From: Dielma sp000508965
GTDB lineage: Bacteria; Bacillota_I; Bacilli_A; Erysipelotrichales; Erysipelotrichaceae
Reading direction: 5' to 3'
Assembly: GCA_000508965.1 (NCBI GenBank)
Contig: BAHV02000018.1
Location: 62,001 to 126,000, forward strand
Length of the DNA stretch: 64,000 nucleotides
Part shown: positions 36,579 through 44,407 of the stretch, piece by piece
Layout: each line of letters opens with the position of its first letter
How positions within the stretch are numbered: position 1 is the stretch's first letter
The notes under the pieces: generated by a model
Database searches by the model: none
The model's input: the letters and a program-made list of their open reading frames with translations, nothing else
Told to the model about the DNA's origin: nothing
Position numbers and translations under genes: made by a program

Positions 36579-36673
36579 TCTTAAGAATAGCATTAACAGA
36601 CAAAATAATTCAGAATTAATGCAGCATAAAGAAATATGACATTACAATGATATTGAAGCAGATATGTTTTTTA

Positions 36674-36730
36674 TTGTTAACACGCATTGCTTGTGGCAAC
36701 GGGAAGTTTCGCCTACAATAGAGTTAACAA
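36674..36730 (+). promoter_or_regulatory. Promoter of the XRE gene flanked by TTGTTAAC inverted repeats
   Basis: TTGTGG (36691-36696), 17-base spacer and TACAAT (36714-36719) form the promoter. TTGTTAAC (36674-36681) and GTTAACAA (36723-36730) are inverted repeats on either side and could be operators, possibly for the XRE protein itself. Confidence 0.6.
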
Positions 36731-36752
36731 GAAAAGAAAGGCGGTACCCCTG

Positions 36753-37262
36753 ATGCTAAATGAAAACATTAAAACAATCAGAAAATCAAAAGGACTTTCA
36801 CAGCAAGAACTTGCTATCAAACTCAATGTGGTTCGTCAAACCATTTCTAAATGGGAGCAAGGATTATCAGTTCCCGATTCAGATATGCTGATTAATATAT
36901 CTGAAGCACTTGATACACCGGTCAGCATTTTGCTTGGCGAAACCGTGATTGAGCCAGAACTTGATGACTTAAAAGCTATATCCGAAAAGCTTACGATCAT
37001 TAACTGCCAGCTTGCGCAAAAGAAAGCTGCAAACCGAAAGATTTTTTATTGGTTATTTATTCTGCTATGCGTTGGCATTATTCTCGTTTTTGCCCTCTTG
37101 ATAAAGCTAGACAGTCCATATTTAGCCTGGAATTATAACGATCCTGAAACAGCTGTATTAGGTGTTGCATTTCATGCATTTGAATGGCTATTTGTCAGAT
37201 CAGCACCATTGATCCTCATAGGTGGAATCATCGGCGCGCTTTCAACTAGAAAGAAGGCATAA
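36753..37262 (+). CDS. XRE-family regulator with C-terminal membrane segments
   Basis: A 169-residue protein. Residues about 5-60 form an XRE helix-turn-helix (SQQELAIKLNVVRQTISKWEQGLSVPDSD). A charged linker leads to two hydrophobic segments (FYWLFILLCVGIILVFALL and APLILIGGIIGAL), so it is probably a membrane-tethered regulator, a type common in Firmicutes. ATG at 36753 is the family start; the ORF upstream overlaps the promoter. It may control itself or the adjacent surface gene. Confidence 0.87.
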   Translation: MLNENIKTIRKSKGLSQQELAIKLNVVRQTISKWEQGLSVPDSDMLINISEALDTPVSILLGETVIEPELDDLKAISEKLTIINCQLAQKKAANRKIFYWLFILLCVGIILVFALLIKLDSPYLAWNYNDPETAVLGVAFHAFEWLFVRSAPLILIGGIIGALSTRKKA

Positions 37263-37280
37263 AAAATAGATTTATATATA

Positions 37281-37325
37281 AAAAAGACAGATATTGAAAC
37301 TAATTTTCAACAGCTGTCTTTTAAA
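37281..37325. terminator. Bidirectional terminator between XRE and rsgI genes
   Basis: Stem AAAAGACAG/CTGTCTTTT with an inner TTGAAA/TTTCAA pairing; U-runs occur on both strands and the two genes converge here. Confidence 0.82.
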
Positions 37326-38438
37326 TTATTTTTTTACTGCGTCCGTATCTGATCCTGTCGCGCTGTCAGTGAGTGCTGACTCAGCTTTCAGCTTACTGTT
37401 GTCAGCCGGACTTGCATCATTAACACTCGCATCTGATTTTGTTGTATCACTCTTAGATGCGTCACTTGGTGTTGCATCACTTGGTGAAGCATCTGATGAT
37501 GTGGCATCAGAAGGTGTCGCATCAAGATCTTTATTGATCTCATCCCAGGCATTCGTTGCCTCGTCTTTTTTCTGATTCTGGTAATCGTTCAGCTGATCAT
37601 TAAAATTAACATCGTCCGAAGTTGCCGCCGGTGTTGAACGACGATACATCATGACAGTCATAATCGTAGAATCCTTCTCCTCCAGCAGCTCCTCTTCACT
37701 CTTCACAGGCGCCGGCACTTCCTTAGCCTCGATTACTTTATTCAGATCCTTAACCGCCATATTCGCAGCCGTCTCCTGAGTCAGCGACGGATCAGCTTTC
37801 ACCGCCTGCTTGATCAGTCTCAGCTTACCGGCCGATACACCCTTGTTCTGCGCTTCTAACCGCAGCATTTCATTTGTCTCTTCCCCAAGCACGACACCTA
37901 AAATGTGATTCTCTACAAAAAATTCATTAACCTTCAGATACAACCTTTCCTGCAGATTCAACGCCTTCAGCTCATTGTCATTCACAACGGTAATCATGAC
38001 GGCATTATCATCCTTATTCTTATCAATGTACCCCATCTTTGTTACTTCATCAATAAAATTCTTCGTGGCCTCTTCAATCTTCTGACCTTTATAATCAAGC
38101 CCCGCCAGTACCAGCTCACCATCCTTATTCGTTGCTGATACAGAAATTACTTCATCATACATATTGACAGTAAACTCAACGCCCGGATTCACATCCACAG
38201 CGACATATGAAACCGGAGTACGCTGGTTTGCTAAGAAATTAAATCCAAAAACACTGCCAAACATGATAAACAGCATACATAACGTAGCTGCAATCTTTAA
38301 TTTTGAATCATCACCATACTGTATTTCATTGCCGACTTCCATGGATGGAGTGGCATTAATTTCATCAAATTGACCTTTTGTACTCATTACGATCGCCTTT
38401 TGATCATGAATTTCCATAATAATCCCTTTTTTGATCAT
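37326..38438 (-). CDS. rsgI: RsgI-like anti-sigma-I factor
   Basis: A 370-residue membrane anti-sigma factor for SigI. The cytoplasmic N-terminus (MIKKGIIMEIHDQKAIVMS) is the RsgI domain that binds SigI; one membrane helix is at about residues 48-70; the extracytoplasmic part starts VAVDVNPGVEFTVN, conserved in the family. The C-terminal 75 residues are low complexity with repeats of the form SDATP, SDASK, SDTTK, and no carbohydrate-binding module of the clostridial type. It is downstream of sigI by 14 bases. Confidence 0.9.
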   Translation of the reverse strand: MIKKGIIMEIHDQKAIVMSTKGQFDEINATPSMEVGNEIQYGDDSKLKIAATLCMLFIMFGSVFGFNFLANQRTPVSYVAVDVNPGVEFTVNMYDEVISVSATNKDGELVLAGLDYKGQKIEEATKNFIDEVTKMGYIDKNKDDNAVMITVVNDNELKALNLQERLYLKVNEFFVENHILGVVLGEETNEMLRLEAQNKGVSAGKLRLIKQAVKADPSLTQETAANMAVKDLNKVIEAKEVPAPVKSEEELLEEKDSTIMTVMMYRRSTPAATSDDVNFNDQLNDYQNQKKDEATNAWDEINKDLDATPSDATSSDASPSDATPSDASKSDTTKSDASVNDASPADNSKLKAESALTDSATGSDTDAVKK

Positions 38439-38452
38439 TTTTCCACTCCTTT

Positions 38453-39157
38453 CTATTTTTTAAACGGCAAATATTCTTTTAATGTCTCTAAATCCGAATC
38501 CGCAAGAATGATCCCCGCTATTATATATTTACGATAGCTCTCGATCTTTTTTCGTGGTATTAAAAAATTTTTTTCAATTTCTTTTAAAGGCAGTGAATGA
38601 TCATTCATAATTTTTTCCACTAATTCAGGACGTTCTAAAATCTTCTGAATCGCATTATTTACATAATGCCGAGTAATTAAATGTTTGGGTGAGCTTTTAA
38701 CTAAGTCTTGAAAGGTAATACAAAAAGCCTGAAGCTTTTCATTCAGTTCATTGATTTCCGCTATGCGGATCGACTGTTCATAGCTGTCAGCATAACGCTG
38801 AATCGCATCTTCCTTTAATTCGTCGATTTCATCTTCCTCTTCATTATATAAACCAAACGACTTCTTGTTTTCGCGGTATAATGATGATTTAAAATAATCA
38901 AGCAGTCTGGCTTTAATTACCATTTTCGCATACAGTAAAAAATTACCTTTACCGTTAAAACGATCAATTGCCTCATTAAATGCCATTAAAGCGATAGAAA
39001 GTTCTTCGTCAACGCCATAAGTGACATAGCGATGTGCACATTCGGAAGTAAATGAAGCAATAAATGGCTTGTATTGAGAAATGAAGTCATTTCGCATAGT
39101 TTCATTCTGTTTGATTTCTTCAATGTCAAAGTTCACTTCAACGGCGGCATTCTGCAA
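38453..39157 (-). CDS. sigI: RNA polymerase sigma factor SigI
   Basis: Alternative sigma factor of the sigma-70 family (heat shock and, in clostridia, cell-surface polysaccharide response). About 234 residues with the SigI core: ECAHRYVTYGVDEELSIALMAFNEAID then FLLYAKMVIKARLLDYF, and a C-terminal DNA-binding part (LIPRKKIESYRKYI). No ATG fits: TTG at 39157 has nine bases spacing from TTAGGAG, whereas the longer TTG at 39166 touches the site. Forms an operon with rsgI. Confidence 0.9.
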   Translation of the reverse strand: MQNAAVEVNFDIEEIKQNETMRNDFISQYKPFIASFTSECAHRYVTYGVDEELSIALMAFNEAIDRFNGKGNFLLYAKMVIKARLLDYFKSSLYRENKKSFGLYNEEEDEIDELKEDAIQRYADSYEQSIRIAEINELNEKLQAFCITFQDLVKSSPKHLITRHYVNNAIQKILERPELVEKIMNDHSLPLKEIEKNFLIPRKKIESYRKYIIAGIILADSDLETLKEYLPFKK

Positions 39158-39207
39158 ACGAATCAACTCCTAACATATTTACATTACACTTTTTTATTTT
39201 TTTGTAA

Positions 39208-39230
39208 AGTCAGTGACTGTACCACTGACT
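39208..39230 (-). terminator. Hairpin at the end of the THEP1-like gene
   Basis: Perfect eight-base-pair stem AGTCAGTG/CACTGACT containing the stop codon, followed on the minus strand by TTTAC and A-rich sequence. A moderate terminator; read-through into sigI is possible. Confidence 0.55.
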
Positions 39231-39728
39231 AAGCTTATCCACAGCCATGTCACGATCCGCTTCACTGATTTCAATGATTTCACAATCATCACGCTCATTC
39301 AGCAGAGCTGACATTTTGCTCTCTTTTTTCTGTAAGACACCTAATACTCGATGATTGCTCTCTAACAGCCGTTTAATGGCAGCCTGAAAGTCAGGTGCGT
39401 TATCTTCCAGCTTACCTAATTCATCGATGATCACCAATTCAGCATCAGCGGCAATTGCGGCTTGTATTATTTTAACGCCAATTGTATCAAAAATACCCTC
39501 AACGCAGATATTACGGCGAACACCGGCACGAACGCTGATAATTACATCATTTTCTTCTTCATCCAATTCCTCAAAGCTATGCAGCGCATATCCGCGAACC
39601 CGCTCATTGATCATTACCGGCTGAGTCTGATAGCCGCTGAAATCTGGCTGTGCGATGCTTAGAAATTTTTTTATTGCACTGGATTTACCTGCTTTTTTCT
39701 CCCCGGTTAAAAATAAATGTTTACTCAT
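39210..39728 (-). CDS. THEP1-like nucleoside-triphosphatase
   Basis: A 172-residue P-loop NTPase of the NTPase_1/THEP1 group: Walker A GEKKAGKS near the N-terminus, Walker B LVIIDELGKLE. Members hydrolyse NTPs in vitro and their roles are poorly known. The upstream MobB-like gene ends inside its first codons (ATG at 39728, stop at 39721-39723), so translation is coupled. Last gene of a four-gene operon. Confidence 0.82.
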   Translation of the reverse strand: MSKHLFLTGEKKAGKSSAIKKFLSIAQPDFSGYQTQPVMINERVRGYALHSFEELDEEENDVIISVRAGVRRNICVEGIFDTIGVKIIQAAIAADAELVIIDELGKLEDNAPDFQAAIKRLLESNHRVLGVLQKKESKMSALLNERDDCEIIEISEADRDMAVDKLSQWYSH

Positions 39729-40608
39729 ACTCATCCCCGGCATTCAATTTGATTGAATGCACATTTTCCTTTACAAAAGAAGCCAGCAGCTGCTTGAGTT
39801 CAGCTTCTTGGCTGTGACTTAGTTCAACCTTTTCACCATTTATCGTTAGCTGCATCGGCAGATTGATTGCCGCCAGCGTGCGTTTCTTCAGTTCTGTTTC
39901 TTTGGCCAGCTTATGACAGCCGCACTGACATGGGCCGGCAGAAGCTGTAACGGCTCCCTGTACCAGTTTGACCTGAGTCTCTTGCTCACAGAGCTGACGT
40001 ACCGCCTCCTGACTCAGCGTACACAATTCCCGCTTCGCTTTGCCCTGAATGATGGCACTTCCTAAAGCAACGCAAGCAGTCCCGCAGGCACTGCAGATTT
40101 CTGAATCAACATTGGGCAGCCGATCGTAGACTTTTTCTTCAATTAAATCGACTAATTCCGACAGCTGACTTAACGCGCTGAAAGCGGGCAGATCGCAGAC
40201 TTTGTCATATTGATCAGCAATGCGGCCGCTGATCGCGAATGTAAAGTCATTCATCCGCTCTTCAACCTCTTTCGGCTGATGCGCACAGACAATTCTTGGC
40301 ACCGGTGCTTCATAGTCACCTTCCAAAATTACATAATCACTGTGATTCATATTCAGCAATTTATTATTATCGGCCGCTTCCGGAATGATCAATGCCGTTT
40401 CAGTCTTTCCCTTAGCAATGACTGAGCTAGCACCGGCAGCCTTATGACGGGCGGTATTACTTTTTGGATCATCGATGGAAAAGGTCGGACAAAAAATAGT
40501 TTTAATCGTTGATACTGTTTTGCCGCGGCGGTTTAATTCACGGATAATCTGTTCGATGGTCGTTGTTTTCCCGCTGGCGCGTATTCCGACGATACTAAAT
40601 ACTTTCAT
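39721..40608 (-). CDS. MobB-like P-loop protein with C-terminal Cys cluster
   Basis: A 295-residue protein whose N-terminal half resembles MobB, the GTP-binding partner in molybdopterin guanine dinucleotide synthesis: P-loop GIRASGKTT and ILEGDYEAPVPRIV. The C-terminal half adds Cys motifs not found in simple MobB (CSACGTAC, one more Cys, then GPCQCGC), which could hold a metal or iron-sulfur cluster. No molybdenum cofactor gene is nearby. It overlaps its neighbours on both sides. The function is unknown; the MobB label is by similarity of the P-loop domain only. Confidence 0.7.
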   Translation of the reverse strand: MKVFSIVGIRASGKTTTIEQIIRELNRRGKTVSTIKTIFCPTFSIDDPKSNTARHKAAGASSVIAKGKTETALIIPEAADNNKLLNMNHSDYVILEGDYEAPVPRIVCAHQPKEVEERMNDFTFAISGRIADQYDKVCDLPAFSALSQLSELVDLIEEKVYDRLPNVDSEICSACGTACVALGSAIIQGKAKRELCTLSQEAVRQLCEQETQVKLVQGAVTASAGPCQCGCHKLAKETELKKRTLAAINLPMQLTINGEKVELSHSQEAELKQLLASFVKENVHSIKLNAGDEYE

Positions 40609-40922
40609 AGTCCTTTCCTCCTTATTTCAATTGACACAAGATGCTTCAGCCAGCGGCTGCTGCTATGATCTTTTAATGGAATGATCTGATAATCACCCGC
40701 TGTTTCACAAATCAAAACATGATTGGGCAGCAAGACCTCCCGGCCGCTTAATAGCAGCTGCATGCCATCCTCGCCCACACATAAGATTTGATCATCTTCA
40801 TGCAGATCACCAATATATTTGTATAATTCACAGCCATAGACCTCAATCTGACGCTCTGCCTTTCCCTGCGCACGTTTTAATAGGCTGTACTGTTGTTTTT
40901 CCGGCAGTTTAAACTCACTCAT
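40605..40922 (-). CDS. Small protein of unknown function in the AlkP-MobB-THEP1 operon
   Basis: A 105-residue acidic/basic mixed protein with one Cys at YGCELYKY, no membrane segment and no known motif. ATG at 40922 has GAGGGTGA at proper spacing (an earlier ATG at 40928 is too close). It overlaps the AlkP gene at its 5' end and the MobB-like gene by ATGA at its 3' end, so all are translated together. Not recognised. Confidence 0.72.
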   Translation of the reverse strand: MSEFKLPEKQQYSLLKRAQGKAERQIEVYGCELYKYIGDLHEDDQILCVGEDGMQLLLSGREVLLPNHVLICETAGDYQIIPLKDHSSSRWLKHLVSIEIRRKGL

Positions 40923-41667
40923 TTTCATTCACCCTCAGACCTATTGGCACAAGCATATCCGCCTCACAGAAGCTGCCATGCTCCCCCTTATTCTCATTAG
41001 CATGCTGGCCATGATCACTGATCAGCCAGATCATCCCCTTTACATCACTCAATAATTGTGAAAGCCGGCCATCAAGCCAGATCAGCTTATCAATGGCCTG
41101 TCTGCTCTGCGGGGAATAGTGATGACAGACATCGTCATATCCATGGATATGTACAAAAATAAAATCATGATCAAGATTTGTCTGCATGCATGATAAGACT
41201 GCCTGATCACTGTCATTTTCATCTCTGGGATTCAGGAGTGCTGATTGTTGAGTATGCAGAATTGTCCTTTCACCCTCGATATAAACGCAGCGTCCCGGAT
41301 ATTCATCAAAGATGGTGGAAAGCTTCAAGCTGCGCGCGGCATGACTTTTAATTTGATGCACTGAAGCGTCAACACCGCTTAGCATGCTCGCTAATGCCGT
41401 ATTGGTAATCGGCGGCCAGCTGCTTAAAGCGCAGGTTGTATTAAATGAAGAAAAATAAGGACATTGTGACAGTGATTCTTTAAGCTGATGCCAGCCCAGA
41501 CCATCAATATATAATACTAGCTGCTTCTTTTCAGAATAAGACAGCCACATACCTTTTAACTCATCTAATCGCAGCAGCTTTTGGCCGATTTCACCAATTA
41601 TCTCTTTTTCCTTGATCTGATCACTGATCTCACCGTCATGATAAATGATCCACCCTGACTTTTCCAT
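40915..41667 (-). CDS. Alkaline phosphatase superfamily enzyme (phosphodiesterase/pyrophosphatase type)
   Basis: A 250-residue protein with AlkP-superfamily metal ligands: Asp in VLYIDGLGWH, the nucleophile region PPITNTALASM (Thr), HIHGYDDVCHH, and SDHGQHANENKGEHGSF with the DH and final His. This resembles type I nucleotide pyrophosphatase/phosphodiesterases. No signal peptide, so it is cytoplasmic. ATG at 41667 is preceded by AAAGGGTGATGG; the ORF is open 15 codons further upstream. First gene of an operon of four overlapping genes. Confidence 0.8.
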   Translation of the reverse strand: MEKSGWIIYHDGEISDQIKEKEIIGEIGQKLLRLDELKGMWLSYSEKKQLVLYIDGLGWHQLKESLSQCPYFSSFNTTCALSSWPPITNTALASMLSGVDASVHQIKSHAARSLKLSTIFDEYPGRCVYIEGERTILHTQQSALLNPRDENDSDQAVLSCMQTNLDHDFIFVHIHGYDDVCHHYSPQSRQAIDKLIWLDGRLSQLLSDVKGMIWLISDHGQHANENKGEHGSFCEADMLVPIGLRVNENE

Positions 41668-41717
41668 GCCATCACCCTTTGCTGACATATTATAACACAG
41701 ACCCGCACGCAATCAAA

Positions 41718-41749
41718 TAAAAAAGCCGATCTGTATAACCCAGATCAGC
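41718..41749 (-). terminator. Terminator after the iron-type dehydrogenase gene
   Basis: Minus-strand stem GCTGATCTG/CAGATCGGC with a seven-base loop followed by TTTTTTATTTG. Confidence 0.9.
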
Positions 41750-41754
41750 ACTGA

Positions 41755-42822
41755 TTATGCGGTAAAGACCTCCAGCTTTTCAATGGCCTGACGTAGATTT
41801 GCTTCAGTGACTTTGATTGCCGCTACATTCACATCCGGCACCTGTGAGGCTCTTTTTAATACACCGTCAAGATCTGCCATTGTGCAGTCAAGGTCTGCCA
41901 GCCGCGTCGGCAGTTTAACCGCCCGATAGAATGGCAGCAGCTTTTGCAATTCATCAAGCTTATCATCCAGCATCAATTGAACTAATAAACCATAAGAAAC
42001 AATTTCACCATGCAGATGCTTTTCTTCAACCTTTTTCAATGTAGTAAAGCCATAGCACATCGCATGGGCTACCACACTGTTATAATCATTAATTACATAA
42101 TTGGAGACAAGGCCGGTTGATACAATGATGGCCAGTACGGTTTCCTCTAAGGCCTTAGAATTACGATTCGCCTGACAGTCAGCAAGCGCCGCCGCTCCAT
42201 AACGGACTACTGGATCGCCGCACAATACAGATAATGTTACCCCCACATTATCAGCGTGATCCAATTCACGGCCGCGGGAGCTGAATTCTGGTTCGTAGCC
42301 CTTAGCTAACGTATCCCCAATGCCTGCCCAAAGATATACATCAGGTGCTTCCGCAATCACTTGTGTATTAATAAATGTATGATGCGCAGGCCGTTCACGG
42401 TGATAGAGGTTTTTAAACACTCCGTTAGGTTCATACATCGCACAAACAGAAGTCACCGCCGCGCACGTTCCCGCAATGGTTGGAAAATTAAACAGCTTCT
42501 TATTCATTTGATCACTTAAAACCTTGCATGTATCCAATGCCTTTCCGCCGCCGAAAGCAAAAATCATATCCGCCGCCTGAACCGCTTCGTTCTGTTTCAG
42601 CATTTCCACATTTTCATAAGCGGCTTCACCGCCATACCATAAAGTTCCCAGGATCTCTATTGTACTGTCCTTTAAAGCTTCCTTCAATAAACCACAGGCT
42701 TTGGCTAATGCCCGATGGCCGCCGATGCAGACCGCTTTATTGCCATATTCCCTGCAGATTTCAGCCGCATTTTGATAAACATCCGCGCCGATACTATAAC
42801 TTGGTAAAAATACATTTGACAT
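41755..42822 (-). CDS. Iron-containing alcohol dehydrogenase, glycerol dehydrogenase-like
   Basis: A 355-residue group III dehydrogenase using NAD(P)H and a divalent metal. FAFGGGKALDTCK is the nucleotide-binding GGGxxxD motif; metal ligands are expected at Asp in GIGDTLAKGYEP and the His residues in VVAHAMCYGF and HLHGEIVSYG. It is the size of glycerol dehydrogenases, but the substrate is open; proximity to the T-box and transporter suggests an amino-acid- or keto-acid-derived substrate rather than glycerol. Confidence 0.85.
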   Translation of the reverse strand: MSNVFLPSYSIGADVYQNAAEICREYGNKAVCIGGHRALAKACGLLKEALKDSTIEILGTLWYGGEAAYENVEMLKQNEAVQAADMIFAFGGGKALDTCKVLSDQMNKKLFNFPTIAGTCAAVTSVCAMYEPNGVFKNLYHRERPAHHTFINTQVIAEAPDVYLWAGIGDTLAKGYEPEFSSRGRELDHADNVGVTLSVLCGDPVVRYGAAALADCQANRNSKALEETVLAIIVSTGLVSNYVINDYNSVVAHAMCYGFTTLKKVEEKHLHGEIVSYGLLVQLMLDDKLDELQKLLPFYRAVKLPTRLADLDCTMADLDGVLKRASQVPDVNVAAIKVTEANLRQAIEKLEVFTA

Positions 42823-42839
42823 ACTGATTCCTCTCTTTC

Positions 42840-43844
42840 TTAAGCCTTTGCTGCTTCGGCTTCTAATTCAGGCATAGCCTTTATCGGTTCCTGATTCTCA
42901 AGCGGCATTGAGGCATATATATTTGCCAATACCGATCCGGAAATCTGATGAGCGACGGTGGCTACCGCAGCCGGCAAAGCACATAACGGATTGGCAAACT
43001 GTCCGGCCAAGCCTACCGCAAGGCCTGAATTCTGCAACCCTACCTCAATTGAGATGGCTCTTTTCTTAGCTGCCTCTAAGCCAAGCAGACGGGCAAACAG
43101 CCAGCCGACGCCAAAGCCCAGCCAGTTATGCAGGCAAACAGCCGCAATCACCATTAAGCCAGAAGTCATCAAGCGCTGAGCATTCGGAGCCACACACATC
43201 CCGACAATCGTCACAATGCTTAAGACACTGACCATAACCAAACCCTTATCAAACTGTTTAACGGCATCACCAGCTAATCGATGCACCAGTACACCCGCCG
43301 CAATCGGTACTAATACGACCTGAACAATACTCAGCAGCATTGACAGCATATTTACCTCGACCCATTGACCCGCTAAAACATAAGTAAGCAAAGGCGTAAG
43401 CAGGGGCGCAAGCAAGGTTGATACCATCGTCATGCCGACGGATAACGGCACATCCCCCTTGGCTAAATAGGTCATCACATTACTTGCCGTACCACCGGGA
43501 CAAGTTCCCAAAAGCACTAAGCCAACCGCTAACCCGCCGTCAAGGTTTAATCCCTTTGCCAGCATGAAGGCTCCCAGGGGCATAATCGTAAATTGAGCCA
43601 GACAGCCGATCAACACATCCTTTGGCCTTGAAAAAACAATTTTAAAATCATTCAGCTCTAACGTCATGCCCATACCAAACATAATAACCCCTAATAAAAC
43701 ATTAGTCAGTGACTGCCCTGCTACCTTTATTTGAGCAACTGCCGTGAAGAAGGAAGGCTGGATCAGTGAAAAAGCCGCGACAGCCAATACGATCCATGCC
43801 ATGTACTTCCCTAAAAAATCACTTAAACGGTTTACGAATTTCAT
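42840..43844 (-). CDS. BASS family transporter (bile acid:sodium symporter-like)
   Basis: A 334-residue membrane protein with about nine to ten helices. LLGTCPGGTASNVMTYLAKGD and SIEVGLQNSGLAVGLA are typical of bacterial BASS proteins, which move organic acids with sodium (members carry bile acids, pantothenate or keto acids). ATG at 43844 is used: the AGGAGG is eight bases away, while the ATG at 43850 is too close. First structural gene behind the T-box leader, followed by the dehydrogenase after 17 bases. Confidence 0.88.
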   Translation of the reverse strand: MKFVNRLSDFLGKYMAWIVLAVAAFSLIQPSFFTAVAQIKVAGQSLTNVLLGVIMFGMGMTLELNDFKIVFSRPKDVLIGCLAQFTIMPLGAFMLAKGLNLDGGLAVGLVLLGTCPGGTASNVMTYLAKGDVPLSVGMTMVSTLLAPLLTPLLTYVLAGQWVEVNMLSMLLSIVQVVLVPIAAGVLVHRLAGDAVKQFDKGLVMVSVLSIVTIVGMCVAPNAQRLMTSGLMVIAAVCLHNWLGFGVGWLFARLLGLEAAKKRAISIEVGLQNSGLAVGLAGQFANPLCALPAAVATVAHQISGSVLANIYASMPLENQEPIKAMPELEAEAAKA

Positions 43845-43865
43845 TTTCATTTCCTCCTGTAATAA

Positions 43866-43898
43866 CAAAAAAAGGCTTTATCTCAAAGAGACAAAACC
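43866..43898 (-). terminator. T-box terminator
   Basis: Minus-strand stem GGTTTTGTCTC/GAGATAAAGCC followed by seven U residues, directly before the BASS gene; exclusive with the antiterminator built around the T-box sequence. Confidence 0.85.
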
Positions 43899-44140
43899 TT
43901 TGGTTCTGCGGTACCACTCCAATTACTGTCAAAGACAGTCACTCTTCTGACATCTCCGGAAAAATCCTTTTAATGCAGAACACCGTAACGAGTGTTAATC
44001 GTTCTAACTTACTTGAACCCTTTCAGCAGACTGTTCATGGGTGATTTTCCTAAACCCGACGCTCTCTGTTTTTCACCGGTCAACAGCTCTCTGTGCAGCA
44101 TCCTTGCTTAGTACTCTTCCCAATCATCACATTTGTTATG
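43866..44140 (-). promoter_or_regulatory. T-box riboswitch, probable Ile specifier
   Basis: Minus-strand leader of about 275 bases. The conserved T-box GAGTGGTACCGC lies at 43908-43919 and is followed by the terminator. Stem I can be drawn: GATGCT/AGCGTC, AGAGAG, distal hairpin CTGTT/AACAG, then a lower helix CTAA/TTAG next to the AGTA and GAA S-turn pieces. After GAA the loop reads A-ATC-A, so the codon at 44043-44045 is most likely ATC (Ile). Uncharged tRNA would favour readthrough into the BASS-dehydrogenase operon. Confidence 0.9.
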
Positions 44141-44146
44141 GTCTCT

Positions 44147-44174
44147 ATTATACAGGAATGAAAAAGATTGTCAA
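44147..44174 (-). promoter_or_regulatory. Promoter of the T-box operon
   Basis: Minus strand TTGACA (44169-44174), 16-base spacer, TATAAT (44147-44152). Confidence 0.85.
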
Positions 44175-44249
44175 CAGCTTTATTGAATATTTTCAGAAAG
44201 CGTTTTATATTATTTTCTTATATTTTCATAAACTTTACAAGAATACCTC

Positions 44250-44277
44250 TTGCAGTTTAGCCAATATTCACTATAAT
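44250..44277 (+). promoter_or_regulatory. Promoter of the tRNA-Thr gene
   Basis: TTGCAG (44250-44255), 16-base spacer, TATAAT (44272-44277), 11 bases before the tRNA. Confidence 0.75.
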
Positions 44278-44288
44278 AATATTTAGCT

Positions 44289-44363
44289 GCCGTCTTAGCT
44301 CAGGGGTAGAGCAACTCCATGGTAAGGAGTAGGTCGGAGGTTCAATTCCTCTAGACGGCACCA
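44289..44363 (+). tRNA. tRNA-Thr (anticodon GGT)
   Basis: Acceptor arms GCCGTCT/AGACGGC, D arm with TAGCTCAGGGGTAGAGCA, anticodon stem ACTCC/GGAGT around loop ATGGTAA giving anticodon GGT, T arm GGTTCAATTCC, and an encoded CCA end. A terminator follows. Confidence 0.95.
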
Positions 44364-44374
44364 TTGAATATACT

Positions 44375-44400
44375 CATCAGCCAAACGGCTGATTTTTTTT
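44375..44400 (+). terminator. Terminator after tRNA-Thr
   Basis: Stem ATCAGCC/GGCTGAT with a four-base loop followed by eight U residues. Confidence 0.88.
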
Positions 44401-44407
44401 GCCGAAT

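Noticed and set aside
37294..37575. Plus-strand frame over the rsgI repeat tail
   Set aside because: It is antisense to the SDATP-type repeats of RsgI, whose periodic codons keep other frames open.
39721..40608. Assignment of the MobB-like protein to molybdenum cofactor synthesis
   Set aside because: Only the P-loop half is similar, no moa, moe or mog gene is nearby and the Cys-rich half is foreign to MobB; kept as MobB-like only.
41755..42822. Calling the iron-type dehydrogenase gldA
   Set aside because: Family membership is clear but the operon lacks glycerol genes and is led by a T-box, so the substrate is left open.
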